Below, in pieces: positions 52,475 to 61,160 of a stretch of 64,000 nt of DNA. The first letter of the stretch is position 1, and the number at the start of each line of letters is the position of its first letter. The stretch comes from Microbacterium sp. EYE_78 (lineage in GTDB: Bacteria > Actinomycetota > Actinomycetes > Actinomycetales > Microbacteriaceae). The stretch is taken from contig NZ_JAHXMY010000001.1 of assembly GCF_023149035.1 (NCBI RefSeq), forward strand, positions 1,364,001 to 1,428,000, written 5' to 3'. Position numbers and translations under genes: made by a program. Below the pieces are notes generated by a model that was given only the letters and a program-made list of their open reading frames with translations, was not told the DNA's origin and made no database searches.

Positions 52475-54421
52475 TCAGGGGCGGGTGAAGGTGTCGCCGA
52501 CGGCCCACTGCGCGAGCTCGAGGCGGTACTGCAGCTCGGCGCGGCCGTTCTCGACATCCTCGATGGCGGTCGAGACGGCGTCGGCGTAGATGTCGCCGCC
52601 GGCTCGTCCGGGGTGGATGCCGTCGCCCGCCAGCAGGTCCGTGTGCCGGCCGATCGCGGCCGACCAGTCCGCCACGACGACGCCGGGTGTGTGGCTCGCG
52701 AAGGCCTCGAGGTCGGCGTTGACTCCGGGGATCCAGTCTCGCGGCGCGTACGCCGTCACGAGGACGAGGGTGCGGTCGTGTCCGATCTCCGAGCGGATGC
52801 GGCTGAGGTCGTCCTCGGAGATCGCGCCGTTCGTCCCGAGCCCGACCACGACGTAGTCGCCGAGGTCTCCGGCATCCGCGAGTCGCGACAGGATGCCGAC
52901 GCCCGCCGACATCGGGCGTGACACCTTCGCGTCGATCTCGACGCCCGGCATCCGCTCGAGCAGGCTCGGCGCCGAGGCGAGCATGACCGAGTCGCCGACG
53001 GCGGTGACGCGGTCGCCGGCGACGCGTGCCGGCGCCGGGGGAGCGGGGCGACCATCGGGCGCCGTGCAGAGCCCTTCGTCATCGGACAGGTTCGCGGTCG
53101 GGCACTGCGGCCGCAGCACCGGGTCCTCGCTGCGGACGGCGGCTCCGGGCAGTGTCTGGGCGTGCGAGGCGCGGGTGCGGGATGCCGCGTCCAACGCCTC
53201 GCGACCGTGCTCGACGACCGCCTGACTCGAGGCGACGGTCGGCGCGTCGGCGACGGCGGCGGACGTGCCCGCGATGAGCAGCGCACCCGCGGCGACCGCG
53301 GCGGTCGCGGCGAGGCGGCGCGCCGGGCCTGCGCCGAACGCGCGTGCCGCACCTCGCAGCGTCGCGCGCAGGCCGCGACGGCGCACGGGCTGCTCGACGA
53401 AGCGGTACGAGAGCTCGGCCACGATGAGCGACAGGGCCAGCGTTATGGCGCCGACCGGGAGCGGCACCTCGACGTCGGGCGAGACCCCCGTCGTCGCGAC
53501 CGTCATGAGCACGACGATCGGCCAGTGCCAGAGGTAGATGCCGAACGACCGCTCGCCGATCCACTGCAGCGGCGCGACGTCCAGCGCGCGCCCGAGCGGC
53601 GATCCGGGGCGCACCGCCGCGGCGATCGCGACGGCGGACAGGACGGATGCCGCCACCAGCAACCCTGGGAACGTCGCCGCATCCGTCCCCGGCGTGACGA
53701 ACGCGAGCGCGACGACACCGGCGACGGCGGCGGCGCCGACCGGCGCGGGGACGCCCTTCGCGTGGGAGGCAGGGCGCAGGAACGCGAGTGCGACCCCGAG
53801 GAGCAGACCGAACGCGTGGGTGTCGGTGCCGTAGTAGACGCGGGTGACGTCGCCGGCGAGCAGGACGGCGAGCCCGGCGGATGCCGCGGCCAGCCCGACG
53901 GCGACCGGAGTGCGCCAGCTCCGCAGCGCGAGGACGGCCGGCAGCAGCAGTGGCCAGAGCAGGTAGAACTGCTCTTCGACGGCGAGCGACCAGAGGTTGC
54001 GGAAGAGCTCCGGCGCGGTCGCGTCGAACGATCCGCCGCCGAAGTACGACGAGCCGGCGGCGATCGCGACCCAGTTGTAGGCGAAGGTCGCGGCGCCCAA
54101 CAGCTGCCCGCCGACGCCCACGAGCACGTCGCCGCCGATCAGCCACGCGATCGAGCTGCAGACGAGCACCATCACGGCGATCGCGGGCAGCAGGCGTCGA
54201 GCCCGGCGCCGCCAGAACGAGGCGAGCCCGATGCGGCCGTCCTGTTCGCGCTCGCGCATCAGCAGCGTCGTGATGAGGAAGCCGGAGATCACGAAGAACA
54301 CGTCGACGCCGAGGAATCCGCTCGGAAGCGCCGGGAAGAGGTGGTACACGACGACCAGCAGGACGGCGACGGCTCGGAGTCCGTCGAGTCCTGACAGGCG
54401 CGCGGAAGTGGTTCGTGTCAT
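52475..54421 (-). CDS. Acyltransferase 3 / SGNH two-domain protein (OafA/OatA type)
   Basis: A 648-residue protein. Residues 1-380 hold about ten membrane segments with SGLDGLRAVAVLLVVVYHLF (His27) and LGVDVFFVISGFLITTLL. Residues about 450-640 form an SGNH hydrolase domain with VGDSVML, GLGTNG and DGIHPGRAGG (the Asp-x-x-His pair). It would move acetyl groups across the membrane onto a cell-surface glycan, either peptidoglycan or an exopolysaccharide. It stands alone and reads toward the rplQ terminator. Confidence 0.9.
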   Translation of the reverse strand: MTRTTSARLSGLDGLRAVAVLLVVVYHLFPALPSGFLGVDVFFVISGFLITTLLMREREQDGRIGLASFWRRRARRLLPAIAVMVLVCSSIAWLIGGDVLVGVGGQLLGAATFAYNWVAIAAGSSYFGGGSFDATAPELFRNLWSLAVEEQFYLLWPLLLPAVLALRSWRTPVAVGLAAASAGLAVLLAGDVTRVYYGTDTHAFGLLLGVALAFLRPASHAKGVPAPVGAAAVAGVVALAFVTPGTDAATFPGLLVAASVLSAVAIAAAVRPGSPLGRALDVAPLQWIGERSFGIYLWHWPIVVLMTVATTGVSPDVEVPLPVGAITLALSLIVAELSYRFVEQPVRRRGLRATLRGAARAFGAGPARRLAATAAVAAGALLIAGTSAAVADAPTVASSQAVVEHGREALDAASRTRASHAQTLPGAAVRSEDPVLRPQCPTANLSDDEGLCTAPDGRPAPPAPARVAGDRVTAVGDSVMLASAPSLLERMPGVEIDAKVSRPMSAGVGILSRLADAGDLGDYVVVGLGTNGAISEDDLSRIRSEIGHDRTLVLVTAYAPRDWIPGVNADLEAFASHTPGVVVADWSAAIGRHTDLLAGDGIHPGRAGGDIYADAVSTAIEDVENGRAELQYRLELAQWAVGDTFTRP

Positions 54422-54619
54422 GGCGGGGCAGACCGGAAGAGGCGACCGGTTGGGGGGTGGATCGCGGCATCCATTCTACGACGGACCCGCCGACGTCCCC
54501 GGATCCACCCTCCCGTCGCGGCGCTCGGCGGGATAGGTTGGCAGTACCGAGACACGGACGACCGCCGCAGACGTCACCGCGATCCGGCAGGCGCGTCGGC
54601 CCCAGAAGGGACGTGCAGC

Positions 54620-55462
54620 ATGGCTGGGAACATCATCGTCGGGGTCACGGGCGCGAAGGTGTCGCGCCGGGCCGTCGATTGGGCCATCCTCCGCGCAGTG
54701 CAGCGCCGCCAGGCGATCGAGCTCATCTCGGTCGTGGGCGGCGCGATCGGCACGGTCGGCGAGGCGGAGGTCCTCGGGGCCGCGCAGACGGCGACGCAGC
54801 AGCTGCTCGACGCCGAGGCTCGACGGGTGACGGATGCCGGGGTCTCGGTCACGACGCGGGTCGAGTCGGGCAATCCGGTCACCGCACTGATCGAGGCGGC
54901 GGCCGGGGCATCCCTGCTCGTCATCGGCAGCGACTACCGCGGCGCGGGGACCGGGCCTGCGCGCGGGGTGCACGGCATCCGGATCGCGGCGGGCGCGAAG
55001 TGCCCCGTCGTGGTCATCCCTGACCGTGACCTCGGTGAGGGGATGGGTGTCGTCGTGGGCATCGACGGCTCGAGCGTCTCGGAGCACGCGATCGAGTTCG
55101 CGGCGTCCGAGGCCGATCGCCTGAACGAGCCGCTCATCGCGGTGAGCGCTTGGACGCCCCTGCACACCCCGCGGAACGCGATGGAGGTCTACCCCGACCT
55201 GTACCTCGCGAACATGCAGTCGACGACCGAGGAGGTGCTCTCGCTGTCGCTCGCTGGGCTCTCGTCGCGCTATCCCGACCTGAAGATCACCCGTCGCGCC
55301 GAGCGCGGCCACCCCTCGCACGTGCTCGGCACGATCGGCGGCGACGCCCGCATGGTGGTCGTCGGCACGCACGGTCGCGGCGCGGTGGCGCGGTTCCTGC
55401 TCGGGTCGATCAGCCAGGAGCTGCTCTCGCACCTGCCGACGGTCACCGCCGTCGTCCGCTGA
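54620..55462 (+). CDS. Tandem universal stress protein
   Basis: A 280-residue protein with two UspA domains (about 1-135 and 145-280). The second keeps the ATP-binding signature GTHGRGAVARFLLGS; the first is degenerate (GSDYRGAGTGPARG). Tandem Usp proteins in actinobacteria respond to hypoxia or starvation. It precedes truA by 36 bases and may share its transcript. Confidence 0.9.
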   Translation: MAGNIIVGVTGAKVSRRAVDWAILRAVQRRQAIELISVVGGAIGTVGEAEVLGAAQTATQQLLDAEARRVTDAGVSVTTRVESGNPVTALIEAAAGASLLVIGSDYRGAGTGPARGVHGIRIAAGAKCPVVVIPDRDLGEGMGVVVGIDGSSVSEHAIEFAASEADRLNEPLIAVSAWTPLHTPRNAMEVYPDLYLANMQSTTEEVLSLSLAGLSSRYPDLKITRRAERGHPSHVLGTIGGDARMVVVGTHGRGAVARFLLGSISQELLSHLPTVTAVVR

Positions 55463-55498
55463 CCGTGCGCGTGCCGCGCCGGCGGTTAGGCTGAGCCG

Positions 55499-56341
55499 GT
55501 GCGCCTGCGGATCGATCTCGCCTACGACGGCACCGACTTCAAGGGCTGGGCGCGTCAGCCGAACCTCCGCACCGTGCAGGGCACGCTCGAGGCGGCGATC
55601 GCACGCATCCTCGGCGGCGATCCGCGGCTGGTCGTCGCAGGGCGGACGGATGCCGGTGTGCACGCGTCGGCGCAGGTCGCCCACCTCGACCTGACCGAAT
55701 CGCAGGAGCGGCGGCTGGCCGCCGGCCGGAACCCGGAGCCTGCCGCGCTCGCTGCGCGGCTCAACGGCGTGCTCGGCCCGTACCCCGACCTGTCGGTGCA
55801 CCGCGTGGACGTGGCCCCCGACGGATTCGACGCCCGCTTCTCCGCGGTGTGGCGGCGCTACGCCTATCGCATCGCCGACCGGACGACCGGCTACGACCCG
55901 TTGGCGCGGGTACGGACGACGTGGGTCCCGGCGCACCTCGACGTCGCCGCCATGGACGAGGCCGCGCGGAGCCTGCGCGGCCTGCACGACTTCGCCGCGT
56001 ACTGCAAGCCGCGCGACGAGGCGACCACGATCCGCACGCTGCTCGAGTACGACTGGCGGCGAGACGAGTCAGGCGCCCTCATCGCGAACGTGAAGGCCGA
56101 CGCGTTCTGCCACAGCATGGTGCGCGCGCTCGTCGGCGCCTGCGTCGCCGTCGGCGAGGGGCGCGTCGACATCGCGCGGGTGGCGGCGATCCGCGACGAG
56201 CTCACCCGCACGAACGAGGTGAAGGTGCTCGCCGCGCGCGGGCTGACGCTCACCGAGGTCGGCTACCCCGCCGACGACCTGCTGGCGGCGCGCGCCGAGC
56301 AGACCCGTGCACGCCGCGAGCTGGGGGCCGTGGGCGAGTAG
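55499..56341 (+). CDS. truA: tRNA pseudouridine(38-40) synthase
   Basis: A 280-residue enzyme modifying the tRNA anticodon arm. The catalytic Asp51 lies in AGRTDAGVHASAQV; FDARFSAVWRRYAYRI and the CHSMVRALVG segment fit TruA. The GTG at 55499 starts MRLRIDLAYDG. In many bacteria it directly follows rplQ; here the acyltransferase and Usp genes intervene. Confidence 0.96.
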   Translation: MRLRIDLAYDGTDFKGWARQPNLRTVQGTLEAAIARILGGDPRLVVAGRTDAGVHASAQVAHLDLTESQERRLAAGRNPEPAALAARLNGVLGPYPDLSVHRVDVAPDGFDARFSAVWRRYAYRIADRTTGYDPLARVRTTWVPAHLDVAAMDEAARSLRGLHDFAAYCKPRDEATTIRTLLEYDWRRDESGALIANVKADAFCHSMVRALVGACVAVGEGRVDIARVAAIRDELTRTNEVKVLAARGLTLTEVGYPADDLLAARAEQTRARRELGAVGE

Positions 56342-56357
56342 CTCGGCGCCCCTGAGC

Positions 56358-56433
56358 GATTGCAACGGATGCCGGGCGACACCCGGCATCCATCGTCCGT
56401 CAGGCGGCGCGTCGCCCGCGATCTGTTGCAATC
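56358..56433. repeat. Hairpin repeat, copy 1 (76 bp)
   Basis: Bounded by GATTGCAACGGAT (56358-56370) and ATCTGTTGCAATC (56421-56433), inverted with one mismatch. GGGCGACAC inside the left end faces GCGTCGCCC inside the right. A perfect inner palindrome GGATGCCGGG/CCCGGCATCC is also present. Copy 2 is at 60819-60893. It lies just after truA. Confidence 0.75.
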
Positions 56434-56445
56434 ACGCACGCCGAC

Positions 56446-56487
56446 AACGACGAACCCCCCGGGCCGTGGCCCGGGGGGTTCGTCGTT
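56446..56487. terminator. Bidirectional terminator between truA and the LPXTG gene
   Basis: A perfect 20-bp stem (56446-56465 with 56468-56487) lies between the convergent genes and can serve both strands. Confidence 0.8.
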
Positions 56488-56506
56488 GCGATGGTTCGCG
56501 AGTGCC

Positions 56507-57070
56507 TTATGCCGACTGGCGCGTGCGGCGGACCGAGGTCGCGACCGCGATGCTCGCACCTGCCAGGACGAGCAGACCGCCGCCGACCCAGAGGCCGAGG
56601 AGCGCGTCGCCCTCGAAACCGGTCGAGGGGAGTCCGCCGCCACCGGCGCCGCCCGTCGCCGCGACCGTGATGGTCACGTCGTCGGCAGCACCGCTCGTCT
56701 CGCCTTCGGCGGAGAGGGTGTAGGTGCCCGAGGCGTTGTCGGGAAGCGTGACGGTCGCCGAGGCGACACCTTCGTCGTTCGCGTCCTTGACCTCAGTGGT
56801 GGAGTCGGTGGAAGCCGAGAGGGCGACGAAAGCAAGGCTGTCGTCGGTCACGCCCGCACCGGTGAGGGTGAAGGTGACGGTCTCGTTGGGCTCGAAGCCG
56901 GAGAACGGGAACGTGCCCGACTCGCCCGGAGCAATCGTGACGGTACCGTCACCGGGGGCGGAGGGGGTGTAGCCGTCGGCAACGTCGGCGCTCGCGACGG
57001 CCGGAGCCGCGAAGACCGCCGCTGCGGCAACGACGAGAGCCGCCGCGGCCTTGCTGATCTTGTTCTTCAT
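56507..57070 (-). CDS. LPXTG-anchored cell-wall surface protein
   Basis: A 187-residue protein. The ATG at 57070 gives a Sec signal peptide (residues 1-28, ending AVASA). One beta-sandwich-like domain follows (about 35-138) with a glycine linker. The sorting signal is LPSTG at 147-151, a hydrophobic segment and the RRTRQSA tail, so a sortase should attach it to peptidoglycan. No sortase gene is in the window. It is divergent from the lipoprotein operon across 237 AT-richer bases, which probably hold both promoters. Confidence 0.88.
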   Translation of the reverse strand: MKNKISKAAAALVVAAAAVFAAPAVASADVADGYTPSAPGDGTVTIAPGESGTFPFSGFEPNETVTFTLTGAGVTDDSLAFVALSASTDSTTEVKDANDEGVASATVTLPDNASGTYTLSAEGETSGAADDVTITVAATGGAGGGGLPSTGFEGDALLGLWVGGGLLVLAGASIAVATSVRRTRQSA

Positions 57071-57307
57071 GGTTTCTGCTTTCGGTCGTCGTGCGTCGGG
57101 AGGCGTGAACGAGCAGAAACATTCCAACCCGTCGGCCCCCCGTTGGTTGGACTCTGCCAGTATTCAGGAATCCCTCAGGTAAGGCAACTTATGGGGGTTT
57201 CGAAAAGGTTAACTCTGACGCACGCCGACATATCGGCGGGAGCCGAGCAGACACGGCTCGCGACGGCATCCCCACTAGACTCGGTGGCACCGCGGGGAGG
57301 GGTCAGG

Positions 57308-57943
57308 ATGCGGAGATTCAAGGTGCGTCTGGCTGCGGCCGCGACCGCCGTCAGCGCCGTCGCCCTGCTCGCGGGATGCGGGCCGTCGCCCTGGGCGCTG
57401 CAGAGCCCCTCGCCGACCGCCCCCACCGTCGTCGAGGAGACCACGCCCGTCGTGGTCCCGCCGCCCGTCGAGAACGACCTCTCCAGCGGCTCCACCGAGC
57501 GTCGGCTGACCGCAGGCGCCGTCACCGCCAGGGTGAACTACTGGTCGGAACTGCGGATGGACCGCTGGACGGCCACCGCCGTGAAGCCGGTGAGTCTCTC
57601 GCTCGTGACGCGGGTCACGCCGAACGACGGCCAGAAGGTCTACCTGCAGAAGGCGACGATGCTCGCTGTCCCCGGCAACGCCGAGACGTCGTTCGAGGCG
57701 CTCGCGCCGCAGACCGACGAGGCGAGTGTCAAGAACGGCTACCTCGTGCTCAGCCCGTACAGCTACTCGCAGACGTTCAACGTCGGTCAGGTGCCCGCCG
57801 AGGCGACGTTCGTCACGCTGCAGTTCACGTACGACTTCCTCGTGCAGACGAAGCCGAAGGCCGACGAGTACGCCAAGCAGACGGCGACCGACACGGTGAC
57901 GGTCGCGATCGCGCAGCCCGAGGCATCCGACACCGACGAGTGA
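57308..57943 (+). CDS. Lipoprotein 1 of a synthase-linked pair
   Basis: A 211-residue lipoprotein; the ATG at 57308 follows GGGAGGGG. The signal peptide ends in lipobox LLAGC, then comes a Pro/Thr/Val-rich linker. The folded part contains NGYLVLSPYSYSQTF and VTLQFTYDFLVQ, which align with GLLINSYQGG and ITLQFALDIWVE in the next gene. The two look like tandem paralogues. The family is unrecognised. Their place before a processive glycosyltransferase suggests a role in handling its product outside the membrane. Confidence 0.8.
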   Translation: MRRFKVRLAAAATAVSAVALLAGCGPSPWALQSPSPTAPTVVEETTPVVVPPPVENDLSSGSTERRLTAGAVTARVNYWSELRMDRWTATAVKPVSLSLVTRVTPNDGQKVYLQKATMLAVPGNAETSFEALAPQTDEASVKNGYLVLSPYSYSQTFNVGQVPAEATFVTLQFTYDFLVQTKPKADEYAKQTATDTVTVAIAQPEASDTDE

Positions 57944-58121
57944 TCGCCGCCCGTGGCGGGCAACCTCAAGAACCTCAAGATCAGGTAAAGGGCCGCGCGA
58001 GGCTTCGCGAAGTCGTGTATCCGGCGCGATGGCGCCCCCTACGGTGAGAGACGTACCACCGGCGGCGGAACCCGAATCCGCCGCCGGTCCTCACCCTTCA
58101 CACCAGATCGAGGTTCGTCGC

Positions 58122-58958
58122 ATGTCCACCCTGCGTCCCACCCGCCGCCGGCTCGCGGCGCTCGCCGTGGTCACCGCCGCCGCCCTGTCGATGACCGGCT
58201 GCTCGCAGGTCGTCGAGGCGTTCAACTCCATCTCGGGCCAGCAGAACGCCGCCGCAGCGACGCCGGCACCCAACGCGACGCCCGCCACGGGCGAGGTCGA
58301 GATGCCCTTCGATTCGCAGTTCACCTACGACGGCTCGGTGCAGATGACGTACGAGATCGCCGACGGGCTGCAGATCATCCTCGACTTCTGGGCCGTCGAC
58401 TCCAAGCGCACGCGCGAGTGGTACCCCGACGCCGCCAAGACGTTCGGCTTCGCCGTCAACGTCAAGGACACCCGCGTCGACGAGAAGGCCGTCCTCAAGC
58501 AGAAGCGCCGCGTCTTCCTCTCGAACGTGTCGATCTCGTCGCAGACCGCCCAGTCCTCGAACCAGGTCAGCTCGCCGTTCCAGTTCAGCGCCGACCCGCG
58601 CACCCTGGTGCCGACCGACACGATCCGCTCGAGCAAGGGTCTGCTCATCAACAGCTACCAGGGCGGTCTGCTCGTCCCCGAGACGACCATCAACCAGCTG
58701 CCGCAGGACACCTACGGCATCACGCTGCAGTTCGCGCTCGACATCTGGGTGGAGGGCACCGCCAACGACGCGAAGAGCTTCGCGCAGCAGACGGTCTACC
58801 CGGTCATCCCCATCGCGATCTATCCTCGTGAGACAGAGACCGAAGGATCCACGGGGGGCGCGACCGACGGTTCGTCCTCGGACGACGGCTCCCAGGGCAC
58901 GACCGGCACCGACGGGTGGACCACCACCCCCGGCACCGGTGGTCCCACCACCCCGTAA
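58122..58958 (+). CDS. Lipoprotein 2 of a synthase-linked pair
   Basis: A 278-residue lipoprotein; the ATG at 58122 is preferred over an in-frame ATG at 58029 because it starts the signal peptide directly and has GAGG upstream. Lipobox SMTGC. The central domain is related to lipoprotein 1; a Gly/Thr/Asp-rich low-complexity tail ends the protein. The GT2 gene follows after 26 bases, so cotranscription is likely. Confidence 0.8.
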   Translation: MSTLRPTRRRLAALAVVTAAALSMTGCSQVVEAFNSISGQQNAAAATPAPNATPATGEVEMPFDSQFTYDGSVQMTYEIADGLQIILDFWAVDSKRTREWYPDAAKTFGFAVNVKDTRVDEKAVLKQKRRVFLSNVSISSQTAQSSNQVSSPFQFSADPRTLVPTDTIRSSKGLLINSYQGGLLVPETTINQLPQDTYGITLQFALDIWVEGTANDAKSFAQQTVYPVIPIAIYPRETETEGSTGGATDGSSSDDGSQGTTGTDGWTTTPGTGGPTTP

Positions 58959-58984
58959 GTTCGACGTCCATTCGAGGAACCGAC

Positions 58985-60733
58985 GTGACGACTCCGTACA
59001 TCCCCGGCCCGCAGGGCTGGCAGCCGGCGCAGCCGGCGCCGGTCGGCGAGCCGCAGTGGCAGGGCCAGCCTCAGTGGCAGCCCGCCGCGCAGTTCCCGGA
59101 CGCTTCGCAGCAGAACGGGTACCCGCAGGCTGCGCAGTACCCGCAGTGGCAGCCTGCTGCGCCGCAGGGCTCTTGGCAGGACCAGACCGGGCAGCACCCG
59201 GCATCCGGCTACCCCGTCCCCGCCCCGGCGTACCAGGGCTCGTGGCAGGGGACCGCGCCCGCCGGCTCGTGGCAGGGCGGCGTCGACGCGGTCGACTACG
59301 CCCCGGTCGGCGGCGGCCAGGGCGACCTGGTTCCCGTCGACGAGTTCGCGGACGACTTCGCCTCGGTGCTCGAGAACCACTCGGTGCACCGGTCGACGAT
59401 CGGATGCATCATCCCGGCCTACAACGAGGCCGAGTCGATCGCCGACGTCATCCGCTCGCTCCTCGAGCAGAGCCGCGTGCCCGACGTCATCCACGTCGTC
59501 GTCAACAACACGTCGGATGACACGGTGAAGATCGCGTCCGAGTTCTCGGGGCCCCACGAGGTCGAGACCGAGCTGGGCCTGCAGTTCACCGAGGTGTTCG
59601 TCCACGACATCGGCAAGAACCCCGACAAGAAGGTCGGCGCGCTGAACTACGGCTACGCGCTCGTCGAGGGGTACGACTACCTGCTGGGCGTCGACGGCGA
59701 CACCACCGCCGACCGCCGCGCGGTCGAGTACCTCGAGAACGAGGCCGTGTCGGACTCGCGCATCGGCGGCATCTCGGCGATCTACACGATCGACGACCGC
59801 CCGATCAAAGGCTTCATCGCGAAGTGGCTGATCGCCGGTCAGCGCACCCAGTTCGCGGCGTTCAACATGCAGAACCTGCTGCGCGGACGCAACATGGCCG
59901 TGCTCGGCGGGCAGTTCTCGATCTTCTCGACGACGGCGCTCCGCGACATCATGAAGGAGAACCACCAGAACTCCCCGTGGGTGAAGGACTCCGAGGTCGA
60001 GGACTCGCTGCTCTCGCTGCAGATCAAGTCCGCCGGGTATCTGACGAAGATCAGCCCGTTCGCGCGGGCCGATGTCGGCGGCATGACGACGCTGAAGGGC
60101 TACGACGCGCAGCAGGTGAAGTGGACCTACGGCGCGATCGAGCTCATGTGGCCGGGCCAGCGCGGTGACACGAAGGGGCAGCCGTTCCACCCGAACCTGC
60201 GTCTGCGCTGGTTCGAGCAGTTCTCGATGCTCACGAACTTCTTCGTCCGTGTCGCGTTCCTGACGCTGCTCGTCGCGTCGCTGTCGATCAACGCGTTCGT
60301 GTTCTCGCCGTGGTGGCTGATCCCGCCGCTGATCGCGGCCGCGCTGAACTTCCGCATGGCGCGCGCGATGGAAAAGTCGAACACGCGGGATGTCGCGTTC
60401 GCCGTGCTGCTGTTCCCCGCGGAGATCTTCATGTGGATCCGCATCAGCCACTTCATCAGGTCGTGGACCCGATTCCTCTCGAAGAAGAAGGTCGACAACT
60501 GGGCGCTGCAGGCGCGCGCCGAGAAGGGTGGCGTGAGCTTCGGCCACTGGACGCCGTTCATCATCCTCGCCATCGTCGCCATCGCGATCGCCGTGATCTG
60601 GAACCTGCTCGACCCGATCACCCAGTCCGCCATCCTGTGGGTCGGCTGGCCGATCGTCGGTGTCGTCACGGTCCTGCAGACCCTCACGATGGCCATCAAA
60701 CTGTTCCAGCGACACCAGGGCTACAAGGTCTGA
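58985..60733 (+). CDS. Processive-type GT2 polysaccharide synthase with Gln/Pro-rich N-terminus
   Basis: A 582-residue protein; the GTG at 58985 follows GAGGAACC. Residues 1-120 are low-complexity with repeated PQWQ and GSWQ units. The GT2 domain (about 138-400) has CIIPAYNEAES, GVDGDTTAD (DxD), EVEDSLLSLQ (acceptor/base Asp) and QQVKW, close to the Q(Q/R)xRW signature of cellulose/hyaluronan-type synthases. Four or more membrane segments follow. It would polymerise and extrude a glycan. A GH6 hydrolase lies nearby, as in the Streptomyces cslA-cslZ arrangement. The polymer is unknown. Confidence 0.87.
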   Translation: MTTPYIPGPQGWQPAQPAPVGEPQWQGQPQWQPAAQFPDASQQNGYPQAAQYPQWQPAAPQGSWQDQTGQHPASGYPVPAPAYQGSWQGTAPAGSWQGGVDAVDYAPVGGGQGDLVPVDEFADDFASVLENHSVHRSTIGCIIPAYNEAESIADVIRSLLEQSRVPDVIHVVVNNTSDDTVKIASEFSGPHEVETELGLQFTEVFVHDIGKNPDKKVGALNYGYALVEGYDYLLGVDGDTTADRRAVEYLENEAVSDSRIGGISAIYTIDDRPIKGFIAKWLIAGQRTQFAAFNMQNLLRGRNMAVLGGQFSIFSTTALRDIMKENHQNSPWVKDSEVEDSLLSLQIKSAGYLTKISPFARADVGGMTTLKGYDAQQVKWTYGAIELMWPGQRGDTKGQPFHPNLRLRWFEQFSMLTNFFVRVAFLTLLVASLSINAFVFSPWWLIPPLIAAALNFRMARAMEKSNTRDVAFAVLLFPAEIFMWIRISHFIRSWTRFLSKKKVDNWALQARAEKGGVSFGHWTPFIILAIVAIAIAVIWNLLDPITQSAILWVGWPIVGVVTVLQTLTMAIKLFQRHQGYKV

Positions 60734-60754
60734 CCCCGAATCGGCCGCCCTGCC

Positions 60755-60788
60755 GCAGACCCCCGGAGGTGATCCTCCGGGGGTCTGC
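60755..60788. terminator. Terminator after the GT2 synthase
   Basis: A perfect 15-bp stem (60755-60769 with 60774-60788) around TGAT. Confidence 0.8.
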
Positions 60789-60818
60789 TGGCGTTCGGGG
60801 CGGGGATGGGGTGTGTCG

Positions 60819-60893
60819 GATTGCAATGGATCGTGGGCGACACGCCGCGTGCCGGGTGGCGGCGCGGGGTGTCGCGCGGCATCCATTGCAATC
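60819..60893. repeat. Hairpin repeat, copy 2 (75 bp)
   Basis: Bounded by GATTGCAATGGAT (60819-60831) and its perfect inverted copy ATCCATTGCAATC (60881-60893). GGGCGACAC inside the left end faces GTGTCGC inside the right. Same ends, length and inner motif as copy 1 at 56358-56433, with a different centre. Confidence 0.75.
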
Positions 60894-60964
60894 GCGGACG
60901 GTGGACGGATGCCGGGCGGCGGGCAATGGGCAGACGGGCCGGTTGCAGGCAGGCGGGCCGAAAC

Positions 60965-61028
60965 GCGGAGATCCAGGGCGGCGCGCCGTGTGTCGGAGGC
61001 GGCGCCGTGTGTCGGGCCGAATCTCCGC
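60965..61028. repeat. 64-bp inverted-repeat unit with internal direct repeat
   Basis: GCGGAGAT (60965-60972) and ATCTCCGC (61021-61028) bracket two copies of GCGCCGTGTGTCGG at 60983-60996 and 61002-61015. Composition resembles the neighbouring hairpin repeat but the ends differ. Confidence 0.55.
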
Positions 61029-61160
61029 GATGCGGTGCAGGGGGTCGGATGCCGCGGGGCGGCGCGCCGTGCGCGGCCGCATACCGCCGGCGCCTCGAGT
61101 CCCGGGTCCGACGTCGTGCACGAGCCGCGCGGCAGCCGCGCCGCCTGGCGCGCCCGAGGG

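Larger units (their letters stand above)
60734..61160. other. Repeat-rich spacer between convergent genes
   Basis: These 427 bases hold no supported gene. In order: a perfect-stem terminator (60755-60788), hairpin repeat copy 2 (60819-60893), GC-rich sequence with GGATGCCGGGCGGCGGG, an inverted-repeat unit (60965-61028) with an internal 14-base direct repeat, and further GC-rich sequence. Confidence 0.7.

Noticed and set aside
56360..57307. Long plus-strand frame running from the end of truA into lipoprotein 1
   Set aside because: It passes antisense through the LPXTG gene and a hairpin repeat. The signal peptide starts at 57308.
57944..58121. Short tandem repeat AACCTCAAG-AACCTCAAG between the two lipoprotein genes as a possible small gene end
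   Set aside because: It reads as a few codons before a stop, but no start or ribosome binding site supports a gene. Two copies only.
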